A stretch of DNA of 54,445 nt from Enterococcus raffinosus (GCF_018917525.1 NZ_JAHLOS010000032.1:1-54445), one strand, 5' to 3'; counted from the first letter of the stretch, positions 19,183 through 29,089 are shown. Notes: generated from the sequence alone by a model not told the origin. Numbers and translations: made by a program.

Positions 19183-19513
19183 ATTTCCAACTCATATGAA
19201 AAATTAGAAGCAGAAGGATGACTTCAAAATCCGGTCTTACCGCTTGAGTGCAATAAATGACCAAGCTTATCAAAAGACTCCAAAATAGATTCGATACAAA
19301 ATTATAAGAAGGCCGGATAAATATACCGGTTTCAGAAAAATAATTAGTGAATCGATACAGCAGGAGATTGTCGATCAGTAATACTAGAAAGAAACCGATA
19401 ATTTTAAACTGCCAGTCAACAACAAAAAAATCTATTAAAAAGACCAATGTGAAAGACAATAAAAATATAAGATTTTTTCGTGTTTGCAGGATTTGTTTAA
19501 GTTTCTTTTTCAT
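19181..19513 (-). CDS. Small membrane protein, 110 aa, unknown function
   Basis: I do not recognise this protein. After a basic N-terminus (MKKKLKQILQTRKN) it has three or four hydrophobic helices, about residues 14-31, 34-52, 69-85 and 92-106, so it is an integral membrane protein with little soluble sequence. I start it at ATG 19513, where AAAGGAG lies 9 nt upstream on the minus strand; the frame stays open further but without a ribosome site. It is convergent with the VOC-family gene and divergent from the serine hydrolase gene. Confidence 0.68.
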   Translation of the reverse strand: MKKKLKQILQTRKNLIFLLSFTLVFLIDFFVVDWQFKIIGFFLVLLIDNLLLYRFTNYFSETGIFIRPSYNFVSNLFWSLLISLVIYCTQAVRPDFEVILLLLIFHMSWK

Positions 19514-19665
19514 CAGGATGACTCTCCTTTTACAGCAATTTTTTATTCTTATCATTTTACCTGAAAACATCCCCTTGAGCTATTCGTATTTTTTAACAGG
19601 TTCAAAAGTAATGGTTTATTATTTTATGCTATACTTTTTTAGAATTACTACTTATGGAGGTTGTT

Positions 19666-20697
19666 ATGTACCCTGAAACGTTTCAATTAATAGAAGAAAA
19701 AATGCGAGAAGGTGTTTTTCCTGGTGCAGTTCTTCGCTTTGTTGAGGATGAGGAAGATGAGATGCAAGTTTTAGGAAATGCACAAGTAGAACCGACAATT
19801 GTTTCTATGCAGGAAGACTTCCTTTTTGATGTAGCCTCCTTAACAAAAGTGGTCTGCACGGCAACTGTTATGTTGAAATTAAAGGAAGCAGGAAAGGTTA
19901 CATGGGATCAATCTCTTCACAGCTTATTACCGGAATTTCAAAATGAAACGATTACTTTACGCCATTTATTGACCCATACATCAGATATTCAAACCTACAT
20001 TCCAAATCGGGATCAGTTAAATGCAGAAGAATTGCGGACTGCGTATCTAAGCCTGCAACCGGGAGAGGACCTGGGAAAAGTTGTTAAATATACTGATGCA
20101 GGAACAATTTTGTTGGGATTTCTACTTGAAAAACTTTATCAAAAAGATGTGATCGACGTCTTTAGGCAGGAAGTCTTGCGGCCTCTGGGCATGTTCAATA
20201 GTCATTTTCTACTACAGCCGCCATATGATAGGGTTATTCCCACTGAAAAATTATCAGATGGAACAATTTTAAAAGGTCGTACACATGATCCGAAGGCTCG
20301 GGTATTAGCAGAGCATGCTGGTAACGCGGGTTTGTTTACGAATATGAAAGATTTAAGTAAATTTGCAAAAATGTATTTGAATCTTGGGGTTGTTAGCGAT
20401 ATGATTTATTTGCAGGATAAGACAGTTCAAGAATTACTTCATGATCATACACCTACAGGAAAAGGTGAGCGTTCAATCGGCTGGGATTTGAAACATAGTT
20501 CGTTAGATCAAGCACCGCTACTTTTCCACACTGGGTATACTGGAACCTTCCTGCTACTGGATGTCGTCAAAAAATCAGCGTTCATTTTTTTGTCGAATCG
20601 TGTTCACACAGAGGATCATCGTGCGAGCTATGTGAGTCATCGCGATGAAATTTTGGACTGCTATTTAAATGAACGTATGGAACGATACAAAAAATAG
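19666..20697 (+). CDS. Serine hydrolase, beta-lactamase/class C PBP-like
   Basis: A 343-aa soluble protein of the beta-lactamase-related (class C / esterase EstB) family. The active-site serine motif SxxK is SLTK at residues 58-61, the Tyr motif is KYTDAG (about 143; family YxN), and the third motif is HTGYTG near residue 283, replacing KTG. There is no signal peptide, so it acts in the cytoplasm, probably as an esterase or D-amino-acid peptidase rather than a secreted beta-lactamase. ATG 19666 has GGAGG 5 nt upstream; the earlier ATG at 19654 includes that site. Confidence 0.85.
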   Translation: MYPETFQLIEEKMREGVFPGAVLRFVEDEEDEMQVLGNAQVEPTIVSMQEDFLFDVASLTKVVCTATVMLKLKEAGKVTWDQSLHSLLPEFQNETITLRHLLTHTSDIQTYIPNRDQLNAEELRTAYLSLQPGEDLGKVVKYTDAGTILLGFLLEKLYQKDVIDVFRQEVLRPLGMFNSHFLLQPPYDRVIPTEKLSDGTILKGRTHDPKARVLAEHAGNAGLFTNMKDLSKFAKMYLNLGVVSDMIYLQDKTVQELLHDHTPTGKGERSIGWDLKHSSLDQAPLLFHTGYTGTFLLLDVVKKSAFIFLSNRVHTEDHRASYVSHRDEILDCYLNERMERYKK

Positions 20698-20793
20698 TGC
20701 AGGCGAGTGCTTTTATTAACTTAAATTGAACAGCTTTTCGTAGCTTGCCTAGAGCGAAATAAAAAATATTAATCAGAAAAAGGAGCAAGAAGT

Positions 20794-21744
20794 ATGGAAC
20801 CATTATTTTTACAACCAGTCTTTCAAGAAAAAATTTGGGGTGGCGATCAATTACACACTGTTTTTGGCTTTGACATTCCAAATGACAAAATCGGTGAGGA
20901 TTGGGCGATCAGCGGGCATCCGCATGGTGTTAGTATCGTAGAAAACGGTCCTTACAAAGGCTGGAAGGTCAGCGATCTTTGGAATGAGCATCGTGAATTG
21001 TTCGGTAATGCAGAGGGCGACGTATTCCCATTACTAACCAAGATTTTAGATGCAGAAGATGATTTATCTGTTCAAGTTCATCCAGACGACAGCTACGGCT
21101 TGAAGCACGAAGGAGAACTAGGTAAAACTGAATGCTGGTATATTATTAATGCGAAACCAGGTTCGGAGATCGTTTACGGACATAATGCGAAATCTCGTGA
21201 AGAACTGGCAGAAATGATTGAAAACGAACGTTGGGATGATTTATTGCGACGGGTTCCTGTAAAAAAAGGTGACTTTTTCTATGTCCCAAGTGGTACGATC
21301 CATGCAATCGGTAAAGGCATCATGATTTTAGAAACACAACAAAGTTCAGATACAACATACCGCGTTTATGACTATGATCGTAAAGATGATCAAGGCAATA
21401 CACGCGAATTGCATATCCAGCAATCAATTGATGTGACAACTGTTCCAGCTATCAGTCCTGAATTAGAAATCTCTGAAAGCAAAAAGGGAACCTCTTCAGT
21501 AATTACGTACTTGAAGACAGATTTCTTTAATGTGTATGAATGGGATGTTGTGGGTGAACTTGCTCTTAAAAAAGAAGGAGATTACACGTTAGTAACAGTT
21601 GTTGAAGGGTACGGGAATTTGATCGTTGATGGTCAAAGTTATGAAATGAAGCCTGGAACAAGCTGCATTTTACCAGCACAAATTACCGAATGGAAGGTTG
21701 AAGGCGAAATGAAGATTATCGCTTCAACTCCAGGAACAAAATAG
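20794..21744 (+). CDS. manA: Mannose-6-phosphate isomerase, class I
   Basis: A 316-aa cupin-fold enzyme interconverting mannose-6-phosphate and fructose-6-phosphate. Zn-site elements are visible: SVQVHPDD (Gln and His ligands, about residue 97), GKTECWYII (Glu), and GTIHAIGKG (His, about residue 173). The length and motifs match the short Firmicute type I enzyme. ATG 20794 has AAAGGAG upstream. It links mannose uptake to glycolysis and GDP-mannose synthesis, and is ended by the bidirectional terminator at 21768-21805. Confidence 0.96.
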   Translation: MEPLFLQPVFQEKIWGGDQLHTVFGFDIPNDKIGEDWAISGHPHGVSIVENGPYKGWKVSDLWNEHRELFGNAEGDVFPLLTKILDAEDDLSVQVHPDDSYGLKHEGELGKTECWYIINAKPGSEIVYGHNAKSREELAEMIENERWDDLLRRVPVKKGDFFYVPSGTIHAIGKGIMILETQQSSDTTYRVYDYDRKDDQGNTRELHIQQSIDVTTVPAISPELEISESKKGTSSVITYLKTDFFNVYEWDVVGELALKKEGDYTLVTVVEGYGNLIVDGQSYEMKPGTSCILPAQITEWKVEGEMKIIASTPGTK

Positions 21745-21767
21745 TAAATGTTTTTTCATATACAAAA

Positions 21768-21805
21768 AAATGCTCATCCACAATAGTTGGGTGAGCATTT
21801 TTATT
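21768..21805. terminator. Bidirectional terminator between manA and gatD
   Basis: AAATGCTCATCCA (21768-21780) pairs with TGGGTGAGCATTT (21788-21800) through one mismatch. A- and T-rich flanks serve both strands. Confidence 0.9.
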
Positions 21806-22492
21806 TTATGGTAATTCTGGCAGATCAACATCTTCCCCGTACTTATTTTTTAAAGCGGTATGAAGTAAACGCACAGCCAATGTTTTGTTGCGAGCTAAGA
21901 TCGGACCGTGGAAGTACGAGCCATAAACATTTTTGTAGATGACACCTTCACCTTGGTCTTCTCCGTTATTCCCATTGCCTTTAACGATCGTGCCTAGTGG
22001 GCGTTCGCCTTCACCTAAGAAAGTACGGCCATTGTGATTTTCAAAACCATAATAGGTTTCGCCAAATTCTTCGTTGTGGATCTCGATGTCCCCAATGAAA
22101 CGATGGTTGTCTTGGCTTAGAGTGTAATGATCCAATGCACCGATACCATCGATTTTTTCACCATTTGCACCAATATAGTAGTGACCTAGTAACTGATAAC
22201 CGCCGCAAATTGATAGGATGACGCCGTCGTTTTCAATGTACTTGATCAATGCTTCTTTTTTATCTTGAATATCTTTTGATACGATGACTTGTTCATAATC
22301 CTGTCCGCCACCGATAAAGACAAAATCGTATTTATCGGGATCAAAGTCTTGATAAATGCTGACGATCTCTGAATGAATCTCGATGCCCATTTGTTTGGCA
22401 TAGTAATTTAGGGTTAAGAGATTGCCGTTGTCACCGTATGTGTTTAATAAGTTTCCGTATAAATGTGCTAAGTTCAATTCGTATTTAGCCAC
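21806..22492 (-). CDS. gatD: Lipid II isoglutaminyl synthase, glutamine amidotransferase subunit
   Basis: A 228-aa class I glutamine amidotransferase (CobB/CobQ-like) that supplies ammonia to MurT to amidate the alpha-carboxyl of D-Glu in lipid II. The nucleophile Cys is in [10 protein letters not shown] at about residue 96, and the start [20 protein letters not shown] (part) matches the GatD N-terminus. I choose GTG 22492, which has GGAGG 8 nt upstream; the earlier TTG/ATG lie before or within that site. It overlaps the end of murT by 8 nt (GTGGCTAA), so the two subunits are translationally coupled. Confidence 0.95.
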   Translation of the reverse strand: MAKYELNLAHLYGNLLNTYGDNGNLLTLNYYAKQMGIEIHSEIVSIYQDFDPDKYDFVFIGGGQDYEQVIVSKDIQDKKEALIKYIENDGVILSICGGYQLLGHYYIGANGEKIDGIGALDHYTLSQDNHRFIGDIEIHNEEFGETYYGFENHNGRTFLGEGERPLGTIVKGNGNNGEDQGEGVIYKNVYGSYFHGPILARNKTLAVRLLHTALKNKYGEDVDLPELP

Positions 22493-23837
22493 GATCCATA
22501 CCTCCATCAATGTAGCCCTTTTGTGCTAGTTCTTTGCGCAGCTGTAAAACGGCTGTGTAGGTCGCTAGGATATACACATGCTCCGTCGGCAATAGTTTGA
22601 TCTTTTCGATGACATCCGTCAAGCTTTCCGTCTCTGTTAGTTTATCTTCAGAAATTCCTGCTACTTTCAGACGAAGAGCCATGTCCTCGTGACGATCACC
22701 GCCTGCGATCACTGCCGGGATTTCCATCTCAGCGAAGGCTTCGTGGTTGCCATCCCAGATCCAACTGATGTCGATACCATCTGCATAATTGGCATTCAAT
22801 AAGGAAACCAATGAGAAGGGATAAGGTGCTAGACCGATCATATCGATAACTTGGTTTAAGCCGACTGGATTTTTTACTAAAACGAGCGTGCATTTTTTGC
22901 CATCAATTTCAAATTCTTCCTGGCGTCCAAAAACTTTTTCATCGTAGCCTAAGCCACGTTTAATTTTCTCTTTTGAAACACCATAGTATTCCGCCACAGC
23001 AGTTGCAGCAAGGGCATTGTATACATTGTACATGCCGCCGACTTCGATCTTATAATCTTGTCCATCGATCACAAATTCAGAAGATTTGTTGTCCATCGCT
23101 TTCATCTCAGTTAATTTGTAATCTAACTCAGGGCGATGGAAGCCGCAGTTAGGACAATAGTATTTACCTAAATTGGCATACGTGATCATTTTGTATTTCA
23201 AAATGTGCTGACATTTAGGACAAAGCAAGCCGTCAGTATTATAATGTGCATCCTGATCTTCATCTGGTAAATGATCGAAACCGTAATATTTTCTTGGGTT
23301 GGCTGTTTCCAGTGAATTGAAGATCGGTGAGTCGCCATTACACAAGATCGGTGCACTTGGGGATTTAGCTGCGCCGTCCACGATCAATTTGTAGGTCGTA
23401 TAGATTTCACCGTAACGGTCCATCTGGTCGCGGAAGATATTGGTAAATAGAAATAGCTCTGGTTTGATGTACTCGGTAACTTTGCTTAAGCTGGCCTCAT
23501 CGATTTCAAGAACTGCAATTTTTTTGCCGCCTTTTTTTCCTTTGGCGTTTAAAAAAGTTGATACGATTCCCTGGACCATGTTGGCACCTGTTGGATTCGT
23601 TAATACGTAATCAAATTCTTGTTTCAAAATATTAACGGTCAAGGCGGTAGTCAAGGTTTTTCCGTTGGTCCCCGTCACTACAACCACTTTATAATCTTTT
23701 ACCAATGTATCTAAAATCTTCGGATCCATCTTTAAAGCGAGCTGACCAGGATAACTGGATCCACCTTTAAAGAACGTTTTTAATACCCATTGGGCGGTCT
23801 TGCCGGCAGAGATCGCCAGTTGACTTCGTAACCCCAT
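22485..23837 (-). CDS. murT: Lipid II isoglutaminyl synthase, Mur-ligase-like subunit
   Basis: A 450-aa Mur-ligase homologue. The ATP-binding loop GTNGKT lies at about residues 56-61, and a zinc-ribbon insertion CPKC...CPNC at about residues 203-225 distinguishes MurT from MurC-F. A C-terminal DUF1727 domain follows. With GatD it converts D-glutamate to D-isoglutamine in peptidoglycan precursors, needed for efficient cross-linking and beta-lactam resistance in Gram-positives. The ATG at 23837 has GGAGG upstream on the minus strand. Confidence 0.96.
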   Translation of the reverse strand: MGLRSQLAISAGKTAQWVLKTFFKGGSSYPGQLALKMDPKILDTLVKDYKVVVVTGTNGKTLTTALTVNILKQEFDYVLTNPTGANMVQGIVSTFLNAKGKKGGKKIAVLEIDEASLSKVTEYIKPELFLFTNIFRDQMDRYGEIYTTYKLIVDGAAKSPSAPILCNGDSPIFNSLETANPRKYYGFDHLPDEDQDAHYNTDGLLCPKCQHILKYKMITYANLGKYYCPNCGFHRPELDYKLTEMKAMDNKSSEFVIDGQDYKIEVGGMYNVYNALAATAVAEYYGVSKEKIKRGLGYDEKVFGRQEEFEIDGKKCTLVLVKNPVGLNQVIDMIGLAPYPFSLVSLLNANYADGIDISWIWDGNHEAFAEMEIPAVIAGGDRHEDMALRLKVAGISEDKLTETESLTDVIEKIKLLPTEHVYILATYTAVLQLRKELAQKGYIDGGMDRG

Positions 23838-23931
23838 TACACATCCTCCATGTCTGTAACAAATTTAATTCATCTTATCATATTTAAAAAAAAAGTTTAA
23901 ATAGCTTTTCCTATTCTTAAATTTTCTATAG

Positions 23932-23963
23932 AAAAAAAGCTAGGGCAAAGTTTTGCTCCTAGC
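23932..23963 (-). terminator. Terminator of the TrkH/KtrB gene
   Basis: On the minus strand, GCTAGGAGCAAA pairs with TTTGCCCTAGC (stem 23939-23963), followed by a T7 run (23932-23938). The left arm overlaps the stop codon. Confidence 0.82.
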
Positions 23964-25356
23964 CAATAATAATCTTTTCTTCTGGAAATTCATAGCCTAA
24001 GTCCTGTGTTTCTTTTGGAACAAAGAGCATCAGGGTATAAAGCATGCCGATGCGCCCGATAAACATCAAAACAGCGATCATGATTTTTCCGGTACTTGAA
24101 AGGTCATCAGTGATTCCTAAAGAAAGTCCAGTCGTTCCAAAAGCAGAGGTAACTTCAACGATGATCGAAATCAAGGAATGGTCCTCCGTTGCCGTTAAAA
24201 AGAGAATACTGAATAGACACATTCCAGCAGATAGCATGAACACTACCACAGATTTTCGTACATCTTCTTGAGCGATTTTTCGTCCAAAAATATTGATGTC
24301 GTTCTCATTTTTTAAGAATGAGTACAGATATAGTCCGATAATCGCGATCGTTGTGGTTCGAATCCCGCCGCCCACTGAACTAGGAGAACAGCCGATAAAC
24401 ATCAATAAGGAAAAGATGATTAAGGTCGTATTTTGGAACAAGTTCAGGTCATGAATCTGCAGGCCGGCATTGCGCGTTGTCATGGAATAGAAGGACGAGT
24501 TCAACCATTGGTCAAATAGGTTCATATTAGCGAAATTGTGATCTTTCTCTAATAGCCAGATAGCTACTGTACCACCAATAAAGAGAACAAAAAAAGCGAG
24601 CAGCGCAATTTTAGAAAAGAGACTAAACCGAAACGGAATCCGAGATTTGGATCGTTTATGATAAATCCAGCCATGAAAATCCATTAAAACGGGGAATCCG
24701 ATCCCGCCGATAAAAATCAACACCATGATCGTGATAATGAAAAAGTAATCATGAGAAAAAGGAATAATCGATTCACCAGTCACATCAAAGCCCGAGTTCG
24801 TCACAGCCGAGATAGCCTGATAGAAGCCAAAAAAGATCGCTTCTGACAGTTTTTGATAATAGCCTGCCAGATAAAAATAAACCGAAAAAATCGTACCAAA
24901 AAGAACTTCTATTGCTAACAACATCGTAAATGTAATTCGAATCAAGTTGACAATCCCGCTTAGACGCGGCTGATTCATGTCTGTCATGATTAGTTGACGT
25001 TGTTTCAACGTAATTCGACGCTTTGATACGATAAAAAAGAAGGTAGTGATCATCATGATCCCTAATCCACCAATATGGAACAACACTTCCAACATTAAAA
25101 CACCGGTATCATTGAAGACTGAATTGATATCAAAGGTGGTTAAACCAGTCACTGAAATGGTCGAAATAGCCATAAATACCATATCAAGAAAAGGCACGTG
25201 TGAACCTGGCTCACGGAAAACTGGTAAATGAAACAAGATCAAAGAAAGAATGGTCATCGCTAAATAGTAGAAGACGATGATTTGAATCGAAGAAAATCGA
25301 TTATTAAGCTTTTGCCAGCTTTTTTTGAGAAAATTTACTCGGCGATCAAAATTCAT
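23959..25356 (-). CDS. TrkH/KtrB-family potassium uptake channel subunit
   Basis: A 465-aa membrane protein with the four-fold M1-P-M2 repeat of K+ transporters. The four pore loops are recognisable: VTGLTTFD, VTNSGFD, TRNAGLQ and FGTTGLSLG. The size and organisation fit KtrB, the ion-conducting subunit that works with a cytosolic RCK protein (KtrA/TrkA). That partner is not adjacent and must be elsewhere. ATG 25356 is chosen because AAGGAG lies 6 nt upstream; the TTG at 25371 precedes that site. The gene is monocistronic with its own terminator. Confidence 0.92.
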   Translation of the reverse strand: MNFDRRVNFLKKSWQKLNNRFSSIQIIVFYYLAMTILSLILFHLPVFREPGSHVPFLDMVFMAISTISVTGLTTFDINSVFNDTGVLMLEVLFHIGGLGIMMITTFFFIVSKRRITLKQRQLIMTDMNQPRLSGIVNLIRITFTMLLAIEVLFGTIFSVYFYLAGYYQKLSEAIFFGFYQAISAVTNSGFDVTGESIIPFSHDYFFIITIMVLIFIGGIGFPVLMDFHGWIYHKRSKSRIPFRFSLFSKIALLAFFVLFIGGTVAIWLLEKDHNFANMNLFDQWLNSSFYSMTTRNAGLQIHDLNLFQNTTLIIFSLLMFIGCSPSSVGGGIRTTTIAIIGLYLYSFLKNENDINIFGRKIAQEDVRKSVVVFMLSAGMCLFSILFLTATEDHSLISIIVEVTSAFGTTGLSLGITDDLSSTGKIMIAVLMFIGRIGMLYTLMLFVPKETQDLGYEFPEEKIIIG

Positions 25357-25421
25357 AGAAGACTCCTTCAATCATCTGTGGGAATTTTTTTACAATAGAG
25401 TTAGTATAGCATGCTTCCATG

Positions 25422-25450
25422 AAAAAAACTCCCACCGTTTTGGTAGGAGT
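25422..25450 (-). terminator. Terminator of the SDR gene
   Basis: On the minus strand ACTCCTACC (25450-25442) pairs with GGTGGGAGT (25436-25428) through one G:U pair, followed by a T7 run. Confidence 0.85.
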
Positions 25451-25474
25451 AGAGGAGATAAATGTTGTGTTTGA

Positions 25475-26206
25475 TTAGTTGTCTTGCGCAGTTGCTGCAA
25501 TGTCGATTTCACGGATGTTGACTTCTTGCGGCATGTCATAGATAAATTTAACTGTCTCAGCGACATGAACTGGATCAAGTGTGATGCCACCCATGCTTTC
25601 TTTCCAGGCTTGGTAATCTGTTAATGCTCCTTGGTCTGTCACATGTGTAAGCAATTCTGTTTCAGCAGCGCCAGGAGCGACTAAAGAAACGCGGACATTT
25701 GAGCCGGAAACTTCTTCACGAATTGTTTCACTTAGACCGTGGACACCAAATTTTGATGCGACATACGCAGCATGGTTGGTAAAGGTTTTCTTACCGGCAA
25801 GAGATGACATATTGATGATTGTTCCATGTCTACGTTCGGTCATACTAGGCAATACAATCTGCATTCCGTTTAGTACACCCATTACGTTAGTATTCAGCAT
25901 GGTTTGCCATTCTGTCGGATCTTGGTTCAAGACATTTCCAAGTAACATCACACCTGCATTATTGACTAATAAATCTACTGGACCGTAGACAGCTTCTGCT
26001 TTTTTAATGCTGGCTTCAAACGCCTTTTGATCAGTCACGTCAACTTTTTCAATCATGATATTCTCAAAGTTCAATGGCAGTGTTTCGATTTTTTCTACGC
26101 GACGCCCCAGTAACAGCAACGGATTGCCAGCTTGGTTAAAAAGTTTGGCGATCTCTGCACCAAATCCGGAACTTGCGCCTGTAATTACAACTAAAGATTT
26201 TTCCAT
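25475..26206 (-). CDS. Short-chain dehydrogenase/reductase, MerR-controlled
   Basis: A 243-aa classical SDR with the cofactor motif TGASSGFG (residues 9-16), the NNAG motif (about 87-90), the catalytic Ser in INMSSLAG and the YxxxK pair in YVASK (about 152-156). It is an NAD(P)-dependent oxidoreductase of unknown substrate; the relatives with this architecture are often called oxidoreductase YdfG-like or clavaldehyde-dehydrogenase-like. It is transcribed away from the adjacent merR-type gene, and its promoter has the 19-bp spacer with a central dyad expected for MerR activation, so it is very probably the regulator's target. Confidence 0.9.
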   Translation of the reverse strand: MEKSLVVITGASSGFGAEIAKLFNQAGNPLLLLGRRVEKIETLPLNFENIMIEKVDVTDQKAFEASIKKAEAVYGPVDLLVNNAGVMLLGNVLNQDPTEWQTMLNTNVMGVLNGMQIVLPSMTERRHGTIINMSSLAGKKTFTNHAAYVASKFGVHGLSETIREEVSGSNVRVSLVAPGAAETELLTHVTDQGALTDYQAWKESMGGITLDPVHVAETVKFIYDMPQEVNIREIDIAATAQDN

Positions 26207-26240
26207 ATAAATTGCCTTCTTTCAAAACTATGATACACTG

Positions 26241-26271
26241 ACTTTACTACTTGGAGTTAACTCCAGGTCAA
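26241..26271 (-). promoter_or_regulatory. MerR-type promoter and operator for the SDR gene
   Basis: On the minus strand, -35 TTGACC (26271-26266) and -10 TAAAGT (26246-26241) are 19 bp apart. The spacer contains the perfect palindrome TGGAGTTAACTCCA (26252-26265). Overlong spacing with a dyad between the boxes is the hallmark of promoters twisted into activity by MerR-family regulators. Confidence 0.88.
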
Positions 26272-26288
26272 GAAGGAAGTTGAAAAAA

Positions 26289-26747
26289 ATGAAAACTTTT
26301 TTGATTGGTGATATTTCAAAGATGTATGGCATCTCCCAAGACACTCTGAGATATTATGACAAAGCGGGCCTATTACCGTTTGTTAAAAAGAATCAAGCAG
26401 GTCGCAGAGTATTTACTGAGGATGATCTTGGTTATATCGAAGTAATTGATTGTTTGAAGCGCTCTGGAATTCCTGTTAAGGAAATTGCGAAATTTATGGA
26501 TTGGTGTGTAGAAGGTGATAAAACCTTGCCGCAGCGCTACGCTTTTATGGTGGAGCAAGAAGCAGCCTTAGAGAAAAAAATCCATGAATTACAGGCTCAA
26601 CTTGATTTTTTACGCTGGAAAAAATGGTATTACCAGACTGCGAATGAAGCAGCGACAGAGGAAATCTTTTTTAAACTAGGCACACGTCAAGTTGATAAGA
26701 AATGGCGTCAAAAGTATCTAGAGACAATAAAGCCCGAATCAATTTAA
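26289..26747 (+). CDS. MerR-family transcriptional regulator
   Basis: A 152-aa protein with the N-terminal winged helix of the MerR family (FLIGDISKMYGISQDTLRYYDK, part, residues 4-25), the second helix-turn with GRRVFTEDDLGYI, and a long C-terminal dimerising coiled coil (about residues 85-115). The single Cys in the linker region (WCVEG) could sense electrophiles as in AdhR-like members, but this is inference. ATG 26289 has AAGGA 11 nt upstream; TTG 26280 is an alternative. The palindrome between it and the divergent SDR gene is the likely operator. Confidence 0.9.
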   Translation: MKTFLIGDISKMYGISQDTLRYYDKAGLLPFVKKNQAGRRVFTEDDLGYIEVIDCLKRSGIPVKEIAKFMDWCVEGDKTLPQRYAFMVEQEAALEKKIHELQAQLDFLRWKKWYYQTANEAATEEIFFKLGTRQVDKKWRQKYLETIKPESI

Positions 26748-26760
26748 GATTCGGGCCTTT
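26730..26760. terminator. Bidirectional terminator between merR-type and yfcC-type genes
   Basis: GCCCGAATC (26732-26740) pairs perfectly with GATTCGGGC (26748-26756). The stop codon of the regulator lies in the loop. Confidence 0.85.
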
Positions 26761-26762
26761 CA

Positions 26763-28298
26763 TTATGAGATCAATACGCCAATCGCTAAGAAGGCGAGGA
26801 TCAATATAATGATGGTGATTAATAATTTCGTGACAAATTTTATCCATTTATCAAAGCCGATGTTCACCACAGACAAGGAAACTAAAATCAATCCTGTTGG
26901 GGCGATCAATCCGATCAAGCCCTGTCCCCAGTTATAGGCATCGATAATCAATGCACGGTCGATCCCGACAACATCGGCTAGAGGTGCCATAATCGGCATT
27001 GATAATACCGCCAAACCAGAGGAGGATTGAATAAAGAAACCTAAAATGACATAGACTAAGAACATAAACCAAATGAAAATGACATTGTTCATCCCACTAA
27101 TAGCATTGCTGAAGAAGTTCATGATCGTATCACTGATAAAGCTGTTTTCCATCACGATACCGACCGAACGAGCTAACCCGACAATCAATGCAACCCCTAA
27201 TAGATCCGCAGCGCCAGTAACGAAGCTGTCGATGAATTTCTTTTCTCCTAACCCTGAGACGAAGGCTAGTATATAAGTAACTGCTAAGAAGACCACTGCG
27301 ATCTCGGTAAAGTACCAGCCTAGTTGCTGCACGCCATAAATCATTACAACAAAGCCTAAAGCAAAAACGATCAATGAAAACTTTTGCCGCTTAGTAAAGT
27401 CCGTATTTTTGTCGCGGACTTGTCCGCCTAAGAAGCGTTCACGATCACTTTCGGCCTGATCGGCAACAAGCGAGGCAGCGGGATTCAGACGAACTTTTTC
27501 TGCGTAACGAATCGTATAAAGGATTGAGATACCAACTGCGGTGATCCACATCAAGATACGTAAAGGCATACCGTCCGTAAAACTAATCCCTGCAGCATTT
27601 GAGGCAATCACCGTGGAGAAGGGATTGATCGTTGAGCTCATCGTTCCTATTGCGGTTCCCAAATAGATCGTGGCGACTGCCGTGAGCGTATCATAGCCTG
27701 CCAATAAGAAAATCGGGATTAAAATCGGGTAAAAGGCAATGGTTTCCTCTGCTAAACCAAAAGTAGTCCCGCCAATGGCAATCAAAGTAGTCACGATTAC
27801 GATCAACCATTTTTGTTTTCCTTTTAACTTTTCAGAAAGGCGCATCATGCCGGCGTCCATAGCCCCAGTGGCATTAACGATTCCAATAACACCACCTAAA
27901 ATCAAAATAAAGATCATGATATCGACGCTTTCAGTTATTCCTTGAACCTGAGCTTTCAAAAATTGAGTAATGGTTCCAATCACTCCACGCGCAGGCTTTT
28001 TGATTCCTTCATAGGAATTTGGGATAGCAGCAGGACGATAAATCGTGCCATCGCGGAACTTGCCAACCTTGATGTGAATATCATATTTGTCCAATGTTTT
28101 CTGCGTTGCTGGCTCCATGACCGTCTTATCATGAGCATCCGTAATCGCGAATTGATCTTTTCCGCTGTCGTAGGTCAGTGTACTATACTTACCAGAGGGA
28201 ATAAAAAATGTTAGTGCTTGAACCAAGATCAGTACAATAATGATAACTGTGTACGCAGAAGGGAAACTCCGCTGCTTCTTTTTACCAGATTGTTGCAT
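26763..28298 (-). CDS. YfcC-family (DcuC/ArcD-like) transporter
   Basis: A 511-aa polytopic membrane protein with about a dozen hydrophobic helices, an extracytoplasmic segment after the first helix (about residues 45-105), and the family-typical motifs TFGLAEETIAFYPILIP (internal part) and GTMSSTINPFSTVIAS. The YfcC family (Pfam C4-dicarboxylate anaerobic carrier/ArcD-like) contains amino-acid or dicarboxylate exchangers; the substrate is not established. The start ATG 28298 has AGGAGG 8 nt upstream on the minus strand; the frame extends further upstream without a ribosome site. No catabolic gene is attached. Confidence 0.87.
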   Translation of the reverse strand: MQQSGKKKQRSFPSAYTVIIIVLILVQALTFFIPSGKYSTLTYDSGKDQFAITDAHDKTVMEPATQKTLDKYDIHIKVGKFRDGTIYRPAAIPNSYEGIKKPARGVIGTITQFLKAQVQGITESVDIMIFILILGGVIGIVNATGAMDAGMMRLSEKLKGKQKWLIVIVTTLIAIGGTTFGLAEETIAFYPILIPIFLLAGYDTLTAVATIYLGTAIGTMSSTINPFSTVIASNAAGISFTDGMPLRILMWITAVGISILYTIRYAEKVRLNPAASLVADQAESDRERFLGGQVRDKNTDFTKRQKFSLIVFALGFVVMIYGVQQLGWYFTEIAVVFLAVTYILAFVSGLGEKKFIDSFVTGAADLLGVALIVGLARSVGIVMENSFISDTIMNFFSNAISGMNNVIFIWFMFLVYVILGFFIQSSSGLAVLSMPIMAPLADVVGIDRALIIDAYNWGQGLIGLIAPTGLILVSLSVVNIGFDKWIKFVTKLLITIIILILAFLAIGVLIS

Positions 28299-28469
28299 GA
28301 AAATGCCTCCTAGTTTTATATTAATAAAAATAATTACCAACGAAAAGTATAGCACTGAGCCCTTATATTCTTAAAAAGATAGCCTGTGATTTTGTTGAAA
28401 TTAATTATTGAATCTTCTAAGATGAGGTATTAATGAAAATTATTACTGTAAATAATCTGGCTTTTCCGC

Positions 28470-28475
28470 TATAAT
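28470..28475 (+). promoter_or_regulatory. -10 element for tdk-prfA-prmC
   Basis: A consensus TATAAT lies 33 nt before tdk. The -35 region is not convincing. Confidence 0.45.
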
Positions 28476-28507
28476 ACGATAGGAACAAAAGGGAAAGGTG
28501 ACAAGAA

Positions 28508-29089
28508 ATGGCCCAGCTTTTTTTTAAATACGGTGCAATGAACAGCGGCAAAACGATTGAAATATTGAAAGTCGCTCATAATTATGAGGAACAAAACAAA
28601 CCGGTAGTATTGATGACTAGCGGATTAGATACCCGCGAAGGTGTGGGAACCATCTCCAGTCGGATCGGCTTGAGCCGACCTGCTGTACCAATTTTTGCAG
28701 AGACTAATATTTTTGAATTCATCAAGGAGCTTGACTACAAGCCTTACTGTGTATTGATTGATGAGTCTCAATTTTTATCAAGAGAGCATGTCATTCAATT
28801 AGCACAAGTCGTAGACGACTTAGATATTCCAGTCATGGCCTTTGGGTTGAAAAATGATTTTCGTAATGAAATGTTTGAGGGCTCAAAATATTTACTGCTG
28901 TATGCGGATAAGTTGGAAGAGTTAAAAACAATTTGCTGGTTCTGTCATAAAAAAGCAACCATGAATCTGCATTATATTGATGGTCATCCAGTCTATGAAG
29001 GCGATCAAGTACAAATCGGCGGTAATGAAGCCTATTATCCTGTTTGTCGTAAGCATTATTTGCACCCAGAAATTACCAGTCCGGAATAA
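28508..29089 (+). CDS. tdk: Thymidine kinase
   Basis: A 193-aa type II thymidine kinase: P-loop GAMNSGKT at residues 9-16, the catalytic Glu in LIDESQFLS (about residue 83), the lasso loop, and a C-terminal zinc site CWFC...VCRKH. It phosphorylates thymidine for salvage. ATG 28508 follows GGAAAGGTGAC. It heads the conserved Firmicute run tdk-prfA-prmC, 65 nt before prfA. Confidence 0.96.
   Translation: MAQLFFKYGAMNSGKTIEILKVAHNYEEQNKPVVLMTSGLDTREGVGTISSRIGLSRPAVPIFAETNIFEFIKELDYKPYCVLIDESQFLSREHVIQLAQVVDDLDIPVMAFGLKNDFRNEMFEGSKYLLLYADKLEELKTICWFCHKKATMNLHYIDGHPVYEGDQVQIGGNEAYYPVCRKHYLHPEITSPE

Noticed and set aside
19347-19676. 109-aa plus-strand frame before the serine hydrolase
   Set aside because: It opposes the better-supported small membrane-protein gene and lacks a Shine-Dalgarno site.
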